NCBI GenBank assembly: GCA_014377445.1
Contig: JACMPP010000066.1
Span: 1-42,255, forward strand
Direction: 5' to 3'
Origin: Oligoflexus sp.
GTDB taxonomy: Bacteria > Bdellovibrionota_B > Oligoflexia > Oligoflexales > Oligoflexaceae
DNA length: 42,255 bases
The notes under the pieces are model-generated. The model was not told the DNA's origin. It worked only from the letters and a program-made list of their open reading frames with translations, and did not search any database. Below are positions 24,383 to 33,652 of this stretch, one piece after another. The position numbers were made by a program, and so were the translations under genes. Position 1 is the stretch's first letter. Each line of letters begins with the position of its first letter.

Positions 24383-26272
24383 TTAGCGCTTCACTCCAGA
24401 AAGGACTTCCAGGGCAAGGTCCACCCGACCAAAGGGGGCGGAGACCTGGAATCCTTGAACGGCATTTCCGAGACTCGCGACCATTCCCCTGGCGATATCA
24501 ACGCCGACCGCACGCGCTTCTTCCGCCGTTTGGGGTACGGCCATCCGCTTCATGATGTCATCTGGAATCGAAACTCCGGGGACTTCGTTATTCATGAATT
24601 GGGCATTTCTATAGCTCATCAGAGGCCAGATACCCGCGACGATAGGAATCTTGATGTTATGCTTCTCGATGTAATCGAGGAATTTATAGAGTGCCTTCAA
24701 ATCAAAAACCGGCTGGGTGATAGCCCATTCCGCGCCCGCTTCGACCTTGTATGCAAAACGTTTCATTTCATATTCGAAGTCAGCATGCACAGGGTTGACG
24801 CCCACACCCACGGAGAGAGCAGTCGGTTCGCCGATAGGACGCGAGCCCAGGTCGACTCCGTTATTCAAACGTTTGACCATGTTGGTGAGACCGATCGCAT
24901 CGATATCAAAAACACCGGTGGCGTTGGGATAACTGCCCATCTTGGGTGGATCCCCGGTGACGAGCAATAGGTTTCTGAGTCCTATTGCGTGCGCCCCGAG
25001 CATATCGGATTGCATCCCGAGCAGGTTCCGGTCGCGGCAGGTATAGTGCAAAACCGTTTCGATACCGGCTTGTTGTTCGATCATGACCGCCGTGAGAATT
25101 GCGCTCATGCGTGCACTCGCACGCGGACCGTCCGGAATATTCACGGCGTCGACGCCCGCTTCTCTGAGGCGCACCGAACTTTCGAGAATCTTGGTGGGCA
25201 CAACACCGGCTGGCGGCAGAAGTTCGACGCTGGTCACAACTTCGCCGTTCGCGATTTTGCGACTCCACTTCGATTTTTCAGCGAGTGGAACCGGCGTGCA
25301 GTTCGGAATCGACTTCGTTTTGGTTTCGTCGCTGCTGATCACTTCGATGCGGGTGGAATAATTTGCATCTTCGGCGGTGCGCATCGCCCTTTGGTGACGG
25401 AAGGATTGCGACATTGCGCGAATGTGTTCCGGCGATGTTCCGCAACAACCGCCCACGAACAGCACGCCGGCCTGAAGAAAGTGCTTGGTGAACTCAGCCA
25501 TGTATTCAGGCGTACACATGTAGAGTGTTCGGCCATCCACTTCCTTTGGCAAGCCAGCGTTTGGTTGCACGATAAAGGGAATGGAAAGGTCCGGAAGAAT
25601 TTTTTGAATGAGGGTCAAAAGCGGCTGGGGTCCAACGGAACAGTTAAAGCCAGCAACATCGACGCCCCATTCCACGATCTTCTGGACAGCCCAGAGCGCT
25701 GCTGTACCAAAAGGCATGTTGCCTTCGATTCCCACGGTAATTTCGGCGATGATAGGCAGTTCGGGTGCCACTTCCTTCGCGGCGAGAATCGCCTGTTGAA
25801 GCTCGCTGATGTCGCCAAAGGTTTCGAGTGAGAGCACATCGACTCCGCCTTCTTTCAAGCCTAGAATCTGCTCAGCGAACGCGGCCTTTGCCTCGTCAAA
25901 ACTCGTTGGGCCCCAAGGTTCGATGCGAACACCCAAAGGTCCGACAGAACCTGCTACGTATCCCTTGTCGCCGATCGCCTGACGAGCCAGTTGGGCCGCC
26001 TTTTTGTTGATAGCGCGGGTTTCTTCCTGCAGATTGTGCTTCTGCAGTTTGTGCCGGTTCGCGCCCCAGCTATTGGTGCTGATGACTTCGGCACCGGCTT
26101 TTACGTAATCGTTGTGCAATTCAAGGATAAGGGATGGGCTTGAGAGGTTTGCATCCTCAAAGCAGCGATTGATGAATATCCCTCGATTATAGAGTTCTGT
26201 GCCCGTTGCTCCATCGAAGAGGAGGGGGATTTTTTTATCGAGGGCTTCGCGAAAGCTTTTAGGTAATTCCAT
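24383..26272 (-). CDS. Bifunctional homocysteine S-methyltransferase / methylenetetrahydrofolate reductase
   Basis: 629 residues fusing two one-carbon enzymes, as in Bacillus YitJ. The N-terminal half (~1-300) is a zinc-dependent homocysteine methyltransferase barrel, with FDGATGTELYNRG at the start and Cys ligands in GFNCSVGP and GGCCGTSPEH. The C-terminal half (~325-629) is a MetF-like FAD barrel, with HYTCRDRN, LLVTGDPPK and WAITQPVFDL segments. It would reduce 5,10-methylene-THF and methylate homocysteine to methionine. The ATG at 26272 has only a weak upstream GGGA. I looked for a SAM or SAH riboswitch in the 258-bp leader and recognised none. Confidence 0.93.
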   Translation of the reverse strand: MELPKSFREALDKKIPLLFDGATGTELYNRGIFINRCFEDANLSSPSLILELHNDYVKAGAEVISTNSWGANRHKLQKHNLQEETRAINKKAAQLARQAIGDKGYVAGSVGPLGVRIEPWGPTSFDEAKAAFAEQILGLKEGGVDVLSLETFGDISELQQAILAAKEVAPELPIIAEITVGIEGNMPFGTAALWAVQKIVEWGVDVAGFNCSVGPQPLLTLIQKILPDLSIPFIVQPNAGLPKEVDGRTLYMCTPEYMAEFTKHFLQAGVLFVGGCCGTSPEHIRAMSQSFRHQRAMRTAEDANYSTRIEVISSDETKTKSIPNCTPVPLAEKSKWSRKIANGEVVTSVELLPPAGVVPTKILESSVRLREAGVDAVNIPDGPRASARMSAILTAVMIEQQAGIETVLHYTCRDRNLLGMQSDMLGAHAIGLRNLLLVTGDPPKMGSYPNATGVFDIDAIGLTNMVKRLNNGVDLGSRPIGEPTALSVGVGVNPVHADFEYEMKRFAYKVEAGAEWAITQPVFDLKALYKFLDYIEKHNIKIPIVAGIWPLMSYRNAQFMNNEVPGVSIPDDIMKRMAVPQTAEEARAVGVDIARGMVASLGNAVQGFQVSAPFGRVDLALEVLSGVKR

Positions 26273-26474
26273 AACTCATATTCCCGATTGGAAGGTCCAG
26301 CATCGCGGGATCGTCTGTCAAAGAGCCTTTGAGTCGCCTGCTCTTCGTCAATGTCATTAAGACGATATTGCGATAGTGGGCCTATACTAATGTTTCTAAA
26401 TAGGAATGAAAAGTAACTTACGCCCTGAACGGTCAATTCGCGGGATTCAGGCCTTTGAAAGCCTAGCAGAATAG

Positions 26475-26504
26475 GCAAGGGCCCGGATTGCTCCAGGCCC
26501 TTGC
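26475..26504. terminator. 9-bp GC-rich hairpin downstream of the TPR lipoprotein gene
   Basis: GCAAGGGCC pairs with GGCCCTTGC around a 12-nt loop, about 27 bp past the stop at 26531. The T-run on the minus strand is poor (CTATTCT), so termination is likely but not certain. Confidence 0.5.
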
Positions 26505-26530
26505 TTCATATCGTTAATTGTAATTTAAGC

Positions 26531-27529
26531 TTATTTGGCTTCGAGAGCCGATTCGATTTCATCCGCTTTCACGTCGGACAAGGGTTTGTCCTTCTTTTTC
26601 GCCGGGACTTTTACCGCTTGGGCCTTATCTTTTGCACTGCCGTAAACCTGAGCCTGGATGCGGCGGAGAAGGAAGTTCGCCTTACGCTGCATCTCCATAT
26701 TTTTGGCCTCGGTGTCATCGAGCATCTTTTGCAGTTGAGCCATCGCTTCTTCGTTGTCGTTCTTGCCATACTTGGCAATCAAGGCCAGGTAGTAGCGAGC
26801 AAAGGGATTGTGTTTGTCGTCGCTCAAGACGTCGTTGAACGCATCTTCCGCTTTGGAAAAACTTTGGAGACGCGCGAGTGCGATACCGTAGCCCAAACCC
26901 GCTTCGGAGCATTTCCCGCAGCGTTGGTAGACGGCCTGAAATACATCGCGGGACGCTTCGAGATTCCCCATTTCCAAGTGGAGTTGGGCGAGGTTCATAC
27001 CGCTGGCAATTTGAGTTTGCGAGGTATTGAAAGCCGCTTCAAACAACTTGATAGCATCTTTGTAGTCTTGAAAAGTCGCGCCCGGTTTGCTCATCTCGGC
27101 GAGACCGAGGATGTTCTTCACTTCAGGATTGCCGGGATGATACTTGTCGAGGAGCTTCGCGTAGTAACCCGCGAGACTGTAGTTTTGTTTCATCGTCAAA
27201 GCCAGGGCGAGAACGGTGAGACCGACTTCGTCCTGGGGATGGTTCTGAAGATAGTTGCGGGAATCGGTGATCGCCACGTCCCACTCGGCCGCGCCGAGGT
27301 TTGCGTAGAGCTTCACATGCTCGCTCTTGGTCGTGTTGCGAACAGCAACCCAACGATCCCGCGATATCTGGCGCATCAGAGTTTTACCTGATGTTTGAAG
27401 AACGATAGGTTTGTCTGCAAAATCGAGTTTGGGTTCGACCACCTTACCGCCAGGGCCGGTGTCGCCGCCTGTGGTGTTACAGGCTGGGGCGAGCAATATA
27501 CTGGATACGAGGATAATTTTCTTAAACAT
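26531..27529 (-). CDS. TPR-repeat lipoprotein
   Basis: 332 residues starting with a signal peptide and lipobox (MFKKIILVSSILLAPAC), so probably a lipid-anchored periplasmic protein. Residues ~80-270 form about five TPR-like helix pairs (AAEWDVAITDSRNYLQNHP, LTMKQNYSLAGYYAKLL, GNPEVKNILGLAEM and similar). The C-terminus is Lys/Glu-rich and coiled. GGAG lies 10 nt upstream of the start. It is preceded by the 980-residue TPR protein with a 44-bp gap, so the two are likely cotranscribed and may form one envelope complex. Bdellovibrio and Myxococcus encode comparable TPR lipoproteins next to motility genes, but I cannot assign a named orthologue. Confidence 0.8.
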   Translation of the reverse strand: MFKKIILVSSILLAPACNTTGGDTGPGGKVVEPKLDFADKPIVLQTSGKTLMRQISRDRWVAVRNTTKSEHVKLYANLGAAEWDVAITDSRNYLQNHPQDEVGLTVLALALTMKQNYSLAGYYAKLLDKYHPGNPEVKNILGLAEMSKPGATFQDYKDAIKLFEAAFNTSQTQIASGMNLAQLHLEMGNLEASRDVFQAVYQRCGKCSEAGLGYGIALARLQSFSKAEDAFNDVLSDDKHNPFARYYLALIAKYGKNDNEEAMAQLQKMLDDTEAKNMEMQRKANFLLRRIQAQVYGSAKDKAQAVKVPAKKKDKPLSDVKADEIESALEAK

Positions 27530-27573
27530 GGGCTCTTGCTCCTAATCGTATGTCTCTTCGCGTCACCGCTTCG

Positions 27574-30516
27574 TTATTCGCTCTTGATGGGCATCCATTG
27601 AACGTAACCGCTGCCGGTCGCTCCGTGGCCGCGCTCGAGGTTGCTGTCGGTGTTGTTGACCAGGATCTCCTGACTCCATTCGGGAGTGGTTTCACCTTTT
27701 TCAGAGATGCCAAGAGCGATGGAATCAGCTCGGGCGCCGGATCTACTGATGGCGGTGATAATCGCCAGCTTTTGCGATTCAAAGGCGCGCACCGATTTTT
27801 CGTCGAGCGTTTGAGCGATGCTCAGGTTCTCAATGGAAGCCAAGCTGTTTCTTGTGCTTTCCGACAGGCGAAGCATGGCAAATCCACAGTAGGTCGTCGA
27901 CCCGACAACACAGACCCGGTCATACGCGGCCTGAGTCTTTTGGAAAATTGTGTATTGCGCGTTCATGGTCTTCAATGGATCCGTTTGAGCCAGGTTGAAG
28001 ATCTCCTGCTTGGTTTCCAAGGCCTGTTTCTCCGCGATGAGGAAACGCAGTTGAGCGAGAGATTCCGCGACGCTGCGTTCGTTGACGTTCAGCTTCGAGA
28101 GCTGAGCCTCAAGAGTACGGACCTTATTCATATCGCCGGATTTCGCTGCGCGACGGGCATCGAAGCTTACGACGCGGGCGACGATGATCGGATCCTGATT
28201 GGAGATCTCGCGAGCCTTGGCGGCTCCCCAGACTGCATACTTCGCATCGCCATATCGTTCTTCGATCGCCATGATCATAAGAGCGGAATCGATGCGATCA
28301 CTCTTGCTAACACGCGTGTCTTCAGTATGGGCGGCGTGGAGGCGAACGGCATTCCCGTAAAGCTCGCGACCCATGTAGAGCTCGGAGAGGCTCATGCGAA
28401 TGGCAGGAACCTTTGCATCCTTGGCAAAGCGTTCGATAAATCTTTGGTAGAAGAAGATGGTTTGATCTTCCCAGGCCATCGGCACGGTCCAGTCGCCGCC
28501 GAAGAGAAGGGCGTCGTGCTCGTAAGGTGAAGCGGGATATTCATTGACGAGAGCGAGAAGAGTCTCAACCGAAGCCGGGTGCTTTGAGTCGAAGTGATAA
28601 GCCTTCGCGAGGACGAACATAGCTTCGACGCGGCGTTTGTCTTTTTTGTAATTTTTGCTGAATTCAGCGAGCTTGTCGGATGCGGGGCCATAACGTTTCT
28701 GAGCGAAGTGTTCGCGGCCGCCTTCAAAGAGTGCATCACCGAGAAGAGCCACGGAGTCGAGAGTTCTTTTACCAAAGACTGGACTCAACTTGGCCTTGAT
28801 CGCGAGACGGGCGAGGTCTTCAAGCTTCTGCCAGTTGCGCGCACTTTGGTAAGACGCCATCATCATGCCGGCAGCAAGTTGGGCATGCTGGCCCGTTGGG
28901 TTCTTTTCAAGGTTCTTCGTCCAGACTTGGAAAGCCTTGGCGTTGTTATTGACGTTGATCAACAAGAGACCGTGATGAGCCAGGTCATCCCAGCTATTGC
29001 TGGCTGTAAAGCGCTCGTCATACATCTCGGCAAGCGTCGTGCGAGCTGCAGCATTCTTTTTGGGAACGCCATTCCATGGAGCAGTTGCGGGCCATTCAGC
29101 CAGGACACGTTGGGAAGCCATGGCAGCGAGAAGGAACTCCTGGGCCTTGGGTCCAGTCGATTCTTTCTTGAGATCCATGAAAGTTTTGACGGCTTCGCCG
29201 TGTTGGCCGTTTAGCGCGTAGATGCGACCAAGATCGGCGCGGAAAGGAACTTTGTCAGCCGGAGACGAGTGGTTCGCAACATACGTGTTGATAATGGAGA
29301 TTGTCTGAGACCGGATGGCCTTTGTGGCCTTCGGTGCTTTCGAAGCGGCAATCATGTTCAAGACAAAGGCTTTGTAGCGAGCTGAGATACGGGCCAGGGC
29401 AGCTACAGATTCTTTCTCCAGGCCTTTCCCGAGAGAGCTGCGGTCGCTCATCATCTCTTTGGCGCTGATCAATGCTTTTTCGTAACTCGAGTAGGATTTG
29501 CTGGAGTTGGCATTGGACTCTTCGATTTCAAGAATGCGCTCGAGAACAGGCGCTAGGAGTGACGTACCGCGATTCACTTCAACGATTGAGCGGTAGAATT
29601 GAAGAGCGGGCGTGAGATTCTTAGCCGATCCTTGGAGCACAGCACGTTCACGAATCGCACGAGTGATAGCGAGGTCAGAATGCGGCTTGAGATCAAAGGG
29701 AAGTTTTGCGAACTGAACTTTGCCGTTGGCCTTGTTGGTCCAGATGGCCAAGGCGTAGCTGATAGCGTTTTCGCGATCGACGCGTGGGAGCTTGCTTGCG
29801 GCTTTGACAGCTTTCGAGAGCGAATCAGCAGGATTCTTATCGATTTTAGCAAAGTAGAGATAGCCGGCAACCTGGCCCGAAGCACCGAGTGCCATCATGT
29901 ATTGAGTCAACGTTTTCCGAGCGGCCGGGCTGTCTTTGCCACCTGATTTGATTGCGGTGAGAAAGTCGAGGCGAAGCGCGCGGTCTTTACCGAGAGTTTT
30001 GCGCGACCTGTTCAATGATGCAAAGCCGCTCGAATCGCCATTGACGATTTGATTCATGCCTATGACGTAGAGGGCCTGGCCCTGATCACCCATTTTGCCT
30101 TTGATGAATTCCGCAGCGTAGCGGCTGGCTTCGCTGCGATTGCGTACGATCACGCTGCCAAGGTCGCCTTTTTCAGAACTGGGAAGTCGGCCGGCACGGA
30201 CATCTTCAAAGAAGTAGGCCAGACGTTCATGAGCTTTCATAAGAGATTCAAGAATCTCCTGTTTTCGTGTGGGATCGGCTTTGAGAAGGCCTTCCGCATC
30301 CACCTTCGACTGAGCGATCAGTCTATGGGCTTCGGTGTCATCCACGATCTGCTCGTAAGCAAGATCCGGATCGCGAACCGCTTCCAAAAGCATGGGGATT
30401 TCAACCGAAGGTTTGGCGATGGGAAGGACGGGGCCTATCGCCAGGGCCTGCCCTGCCTGAAAGCTCAAGAACAGACCTGTTAGCACCTGTATCATATGTT
30501 TGTGTAGTTGCTTCAC
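27574..30516 (-). CDS. Large exported TPR/helical-repeat protein
   Basis: 980 residues from a GTG at 30516 (GGGAG 7 nt upstream); an upstream ATG at 30543 would add nine residues before the signal peptide. The N-terminus (IQVLTGLFLSFQAGQALA) is a signal peptide with a likely cleavage after ALA. The rest is almost all helical, with many degenerate TPR-like pairs, Lys/Ala/Leu-rich, and no catalytic motif. It probably acts in the periplasm as a scaffold. It sits between the membrane-anchored receiver-like protein (30641-32557) and the TPR lipoprotein, all on the minus strand, and opposite to motA-motB. A role in a motility or envelope complex is inference from this setting. Confidence 0.8.
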   Translation of the reverse strand: MKQLHKHMIQVLTGLFLSFQAGQALAIGPVLPIAKPSVEIPMLLEAVRDPDLAYEQIVDDTEAHRLIAQSKVDAEGLLKADPTRKQEILESLMKAHERLAYFFEDVRAGRLPSSEKGDLGSVIVRNRSEASRYAAEFIKGKMGDQGQALYVIGMNQIVNGDSSGFASLNRSRKTLGKDRALRLDFLTAIKSGGKDSPAARKTLTQYMMALGASGQVAGYLYFAKIDKNPADSLSKAVKAASKLPRVDRENAISYALAIWTNKANGKVQFAKLPFDLKPHSDLAITRAIRERAVLQGSAKNLTPALQFYRSIVEVNRGTSLLAPVLERILEIEESNANSSKSYSSYEKALISAKEMMSDRSSLGKGLEKESVAALARISARYKAFVLNMIAASKAPKATKAIRSQTISIINTYVANHSSPADKVPFRADLGRIYALNGQHGEAVKTFMDLKKESTGPKAQEFLLAAMASQRVLAEWPATAPWNGVPKKNAAARTTLAEMYDERFTASNSWDDLAHHGLLLINVNNNAKAFQVWTKNLEKNPTGQHAQLAAGMMMASYQSARNWQKLEDLARLAIKAKLSPVFGKRTLDSVALLGDALFEGGREHFAQKRYGPASDKLAEFSKNYKKDKRRVEAMFVLAKAYHFDSKHPASVETLLALVNEYPASPYEHDALLFGGDWTVPMAWEDQTIFFYQRFIERFAKDAKVPAIRMSLSELYMGRELYGNAVRLHAAHTEDTRVSKSDRIDSALMIMAIEERYGDAKYAVWGAAKAREISNQDPIIVARVVSFDARRAAKSGDMNKVRTLEAQLSKLNVNERSVAESLAQLRFLIAEKQALETKQEIFNLAQTDPLKTMNAQYTIFQKTQAAYDRVCVVGSTTYCGFAMLRLSESTRNSLASIENLSIAQTLDEKSVRAFESQKLAIITAISRSGARADSIALGISEKGETTPEWSQEILVNNTDSNLERGHGATGSGYVQWMPIKSE

Positions 30517-30640
30517 GACTTCACTCCCTTCTACGAGCCACACGGAGGCATAAAATCACTCGATGCCGACCTGGAACAGAATTGATTAGTAATCCAATGA
30601 TTCTACTTAGCTAACCCGAAAAAAAACAGCCTCTTGTTCA

Positions 30641-32557
30641 CTATTGTGGAGCCTCGCTGTCATCGGCGGGCTTTTCGGTCTTGCGAGAACCGTTGTGCAT
30701 TTCCGAATAAACCTTCAATTGATCAGTAAATTTTCCACCTTGTTCCTCGACCGAAGACCTCGTCTGCATCGCAATGACCAACGCAAGACCTATACCGATG
30801 GCGACCAAGGCCGCGATTTTCACTTCCTTGGGTATGTTTAGGATCGCTTCCCAGATCGACTCAACGAAATCAGTGACTTTGCTTTCCGAATAATTGCGAT
30901 CGATAACTATCTGATCTTGCAGAGGACGAACTTCCGTCGCCAGGGAGTTGAGCGGAGCCAAGGGTGCGGAAGACTCAACGATATCGCGGAGTGGGCGCGC
31001 GACTTCGGTCCGCATCGGTCCGGCACCCTGATGGTCAGGCATGTTGATAGCAAGGGGAGACAGGTCTTCCTTACTCTCGCGGACGGGGTCGCGCGGCGTG
31101 TTCTGCACAAGCTCCCGGACGGCCTCTCGAATCATGGAAATATCCTGGTCTCTTGGCAGAAGCTGTTCAGTGAAAACATGAACCAGCGCAGCGGCGAGCT
31201 TGGTGCGCTCATTTTTGGTCAAGTCGACGATGAGCGCGCGAACGTGGAAAGGAAAGTCCTTGAGAGACTCCTGATGTTCACCATCCCAGCTGTCCAAAAC
31301 TTTGCCATGAACCTTTTGTTGGACCGCTTGCTGAAATATGGGTGCATCCAAACCTACGAGACCGAATCGTCCGAGTGGGAAAGCACAGGCAATCTCGACT
31401 GTATCCGGGTGTAAGCTCAGAATGCGCGCGGGCAGATTGATGGTCGCAAAGGATAGGTTGTGGTTCTTCGGAATCTGCGTTGCGTCGAGGTTTACAGCCT
31501 TGGGCTGGCCCAAGGTTTCCTCGAAGAAACGTGGATAATTGTTGGGTACGTTCACAACCGGGATCAGGCGGTGCCCGGTATCGGTGGCCACCTGTTGAGC
31601 CGCATCGCCGATGACGACCACCGGAATTTGGGTATCAAGATTTTTCAACATCTCCATGAAGTTGTCACGGAAGCTCCCCAGACACATCTTATCTTCGATC
31701 AGAACGGCGTCAGGTGAAATGTATCGTGGTTCCTGAATCATATTATTTTTGTTGAGCGCGATTGTCAGTTGAAAACGGTCGGTGGGAAGACTCTTCACGA
31801 GCGTGTTGCGAATCTCGCGATTGCGGATAATCGCGTAGAAACGATAGTGAGCGGTGGTTCCCTGACCGGCCATGAATTCGCCTACCGCGGATTTGCGCCT
31901 TTGATGAACCGGCGAGACATCCCAACGACAAAGCAAAGCTTCGGAATATCGGAAGTGAAGATGGCTGCGGTAACGATTCAGGACTTTCAAACGCACGGTC
32001 TTTACGCCTAAGAGATCGGCGAGACCTCCACTCACACTCAGTTCGGTTCCAACAGGCGGCGCAAGGCGGGTTTCCAGCCAAAGCTCCTGATGCGTAATCC
32101 AGGCGATACGGCCCGGAATCTGCACCGATGCCATGCCCTGCATGGACATTTGCGGATGGACAGCTGCGAGTTCTGTGGGACGGCCCGACGAAGCAAAGGC
32201 GTAACGGCGAAGCCATTGGGCATCAGGAATATCGATGGGTATGATGTCGCGAAAACCGAGGTCGACGGCCTTCTGCACGAGAGAAGGACTCGCTTTGCTC
32301 AGCGATAGAATAAAACGCACGCCGGAATATTCCGGATGATTGCTGAGGCGCATCATCGGAGCTTCGATTGCGGCCTCTTCATCTTCATCGCCCAGGACTA
32401 TAGTATTGAGCCTGGTCTCACCGTAAGCTTTGATCAGTGCCGCAACATCCGGCAACAGGCGCACCGTGATTTGGTATTTTTGCAAAAGTTGAATCTTCTG
32501 CCAAACTTCTGTGCTTGGTTGACGGCTAACCCAATAGATTTCTTTGGTGGAAGACAT
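30641..32557 (-). CDS. Membrane-anchored protein with tandem receiver-like and PilZ-like domains
   Basis: 638 residues from the ATG at 32557 (AAGGGGA 5 nt upstream); a longer in-frame start lacks a good site. Reading along: a receiver-like alpha/beta domain (~4-120) with no phospho-acceptor Asp (NTIVLGDEDEE); a beta-barrel PilZ-like region (~140-220); a second receiver-like domain (~240-350; DAVLIEDKM); a second PilZ-like barrel (~385-470); a linker; one membrane helix (VKIAALVAIGIGLALVIAM, ~585-605); and a short charged tail. The PilZ-like regions lack an obvious RxxxR and D/NxSxxG pair, so c-di-GMP binding is doubtful. It diverges from motA-motB. The domain calls rest on pattern only. Confidence 0.65.
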   Translation of the reverse strand: MSSTKEIYWVSRQPSTEVWQKIQLLQKYQITVRLLPDVAALIKAYGETRLNTIVLGDEDEEAAIEAPMMRLSNHPEYSGVRFILSLSKASPSLVQKAVDLGFRDIIPIDIPDAQWLRRYAFASSGRPTELAAVHPQMSMQGMASVQIPGRIAWITHQELWLETRLAPPVGTELSVSGGLADLLGVKTVRLKVLNRYRSHLHFRYSEALLCRWDVSPVHQRRKSAVGEFMAGQGTTAHYRFYAIIRNREIRNTLVKSLPTDRFQLTIALNKNNMIQEPRYISPDAVLIEDKMCLGSFRDNFMEMLKNLDTQIPVVVIGDAAQQVATDTGHRLIPVVNVPNNYPRFFEETLGQPKAVNLDATQIPKNHNLSFATINLPARILSLHPDTVEIACAFPLGRFGLVGLDAPIFQQAVQQKVHGKVLDSWDGEHQESLKDFPFHVRALIVDLTKNERTKLAAALVHVFTEQLLPRDQDISMIREAVRELVQNTPRDPVRESKEDLSPLAINMPDHQGAGPMRTEVARPLRDIVESSAPLAPLNSLATEVRPLQDQIVIDRNYSESKVTDFVESIWEAILNIPKEVKIAALVAIGIGLALVIAMQTRSSVEEQGGKFTDQLKVYSEMHNGSRKTEKPADDSEAPQ

Positions 32558-32863
32558 AACATTCCCCTTCTTCAGCATCCATGCATCGGTGCACTTGGAG
32601 ACTAAATGTAGGTTTTCAAAGCCTGTCAAAAACTTGATCGTCCGGGATCCCGTTTAATTGATTCTGATAAATCAAGGAATTGATTTTCTTCGCAAACCAG
32701 CCATGAGCTCTTTCACTCCATGCCGGGAGCTAGGCAGAATACGCAGTCCCCGGCCTCTATCCTAGCCCTCCTTCTCCTGTGCTAAAATAAGGTTGTACCA
32801 ATTCCAATCAATTCTGATCCCGGGCGAGATCACCTTCTCCCTCCGTAAAGATGTGAGTGAAAC
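32558..32863. other. Divergent intergenic region upstream of motA
   Basis: About 305 bp without a gene. It contains a CGGGATCCCG palindrome (32643-32652) and related ATTGATTCTGAT / ATCAATTCTGATC stretches at either end. I see no clear sigma-70 or sigma-28 promoter, though the region must drive motA one way and the receiver-like gene the other. Confidence 0.35.
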
Positions 32864-33631
32864 ATGGATTTATTTAGTCTCTTGGGGCCACTCGTCGCCG
32901 GTGGGATGATTCTTCTCGGAATGGTTTTGAAACACGCGACCGATCTCATCGTAGCACTCGCCTGGAGTCCTCCCTCAGTTGCGATCGTATTCGGCGGAAC
33001 AACTGGCGCTCTCATGATCGCATATCCGATGAAAGACTTTATTTCGTCGGTCAAAGCCTTCGGGACTTTCATTAAGAACCCGCCCGCCAATCGCGAGGAA
33101 ATTCTTACACAGATTATCGACCTCGCGCAAACCGCGCGTAAGGAATCCATCCTTGCACTCGAGAAAAAGCGGGACGGTCTCACCTATGGTCCTCTCCGTA
33201 AAGCTGTGAAGCTGGCGGTTGACGGTACGGACCCAGCGATTCTCACAGATACGCTCGAGGCTGAAGCGCACTTTCATATGGAAGAGGCCGAGGTCGCCGT
33301 TCACTTTTGGGAAGACATCGGTGCGATTGCACCGACCGTCGGTATCTTGGGCGCCGTTATCGGTCTCATGAAAGTTATGAACTCGCTCGACAAACCGGAA
33401 CTCATCGGTCCTGGTATCATGGTTGCCTTCGTTGCTACGTTCTACGGTGTTGCGACGGCCTCTTTGATCGGACTTCCCATCGGCAAAAAACTCAAACGCA
33501 AAGCTCACCTGGATCACTATGCTTTCACGATGGTGATCATCGGCATGCAGGGCATACTCTCCGGATTGAACCCCAAAGTTATCGAAGAAAAGCTGAAGAT
33601 CTACACCGGTGCTCACGACGAAGAACACTGA
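32864..33631 (+). CDS. motA: Flagellar motor stator protein MotA
   Basis: 255 residues, the usual MotA/PomA length, with four membrane helices. The cytoplasmic loop between helices 2 and 3 is charged and includes the GPLRKAVKLAVDG and EAEAHFHMEEAEV segments. The paired helices 3-4 carry the conserved GAIAPTVGILGAVIGLMKVM and VAFVATFYGVATASLIGLPI, including the Pro and Thr lining the ion path. MotA and MotB form the ion-driven stator in the inner membrane. The start ATG has a weak ribosome site. motB follows after 21 bp. No flagellar structural gene is in the window. Confidence 0.93.
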   Translation: MDLFSLLGPLVAGGMILLGMVLKHATDLIVALAWSPPSVAIVFGGTTGALMIAYPMKDFISSVKAFGTFIKNPPANREEILTQIIDLAQTARKESILALEKKRDGLTYGPLRKAVKLAVDGTDPAILTDTLEAEAHFHMEEAEVAVHFWEDIGAIAPTVGILGAVIGLMKVMNSLDKPELIGPGIMVAFVATFYGVATASLIGLPIGKKLKRKAHLDHYAFTMVIIGMQGILSGLNPKVIEEKLKIYTGAHDEEH

Positions 33632-33652
33632 TCTTCACAGTAAGGAAAGCCC

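Noticed and set aside
24989..25831. Plus-strand open frame of 280 codons inside the methyltransferase/reductase gene
   Set aside because: The minus strand encodes an unmistakable bifunctional enzyme across the whole stretch.
26101..26478. Minus-strand frame of 125 codons covering the leader of the methyltransferase gene
   Set aside because: It runs out of frame into the N-terminus of a well-supported gene and has no motif or start signal.
26273..26530. SAM/SAH riboswitch upstream of the methionine-synthesis gene
   Set aside because: A GAGCAGGCGACTC...GAGCC-type stem caught the eye, but none of the known SAM or SAH consensus cores could be fitted.
26501..27391. Long open frame on the plus strand (296 codons) opposite the TPR lipoprotein gene
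   Set aside because: It is antisense to a well-supported lipoprotein gene, has no recognisable domain, and its composition is what the opposite strand of that gene would give.
27550..28530. Open frame of 326 codons on the plus strand opposite the 980-residue TPR protein
   Set aside because: Shadow of the minus-strand gene; no start context or motifs.
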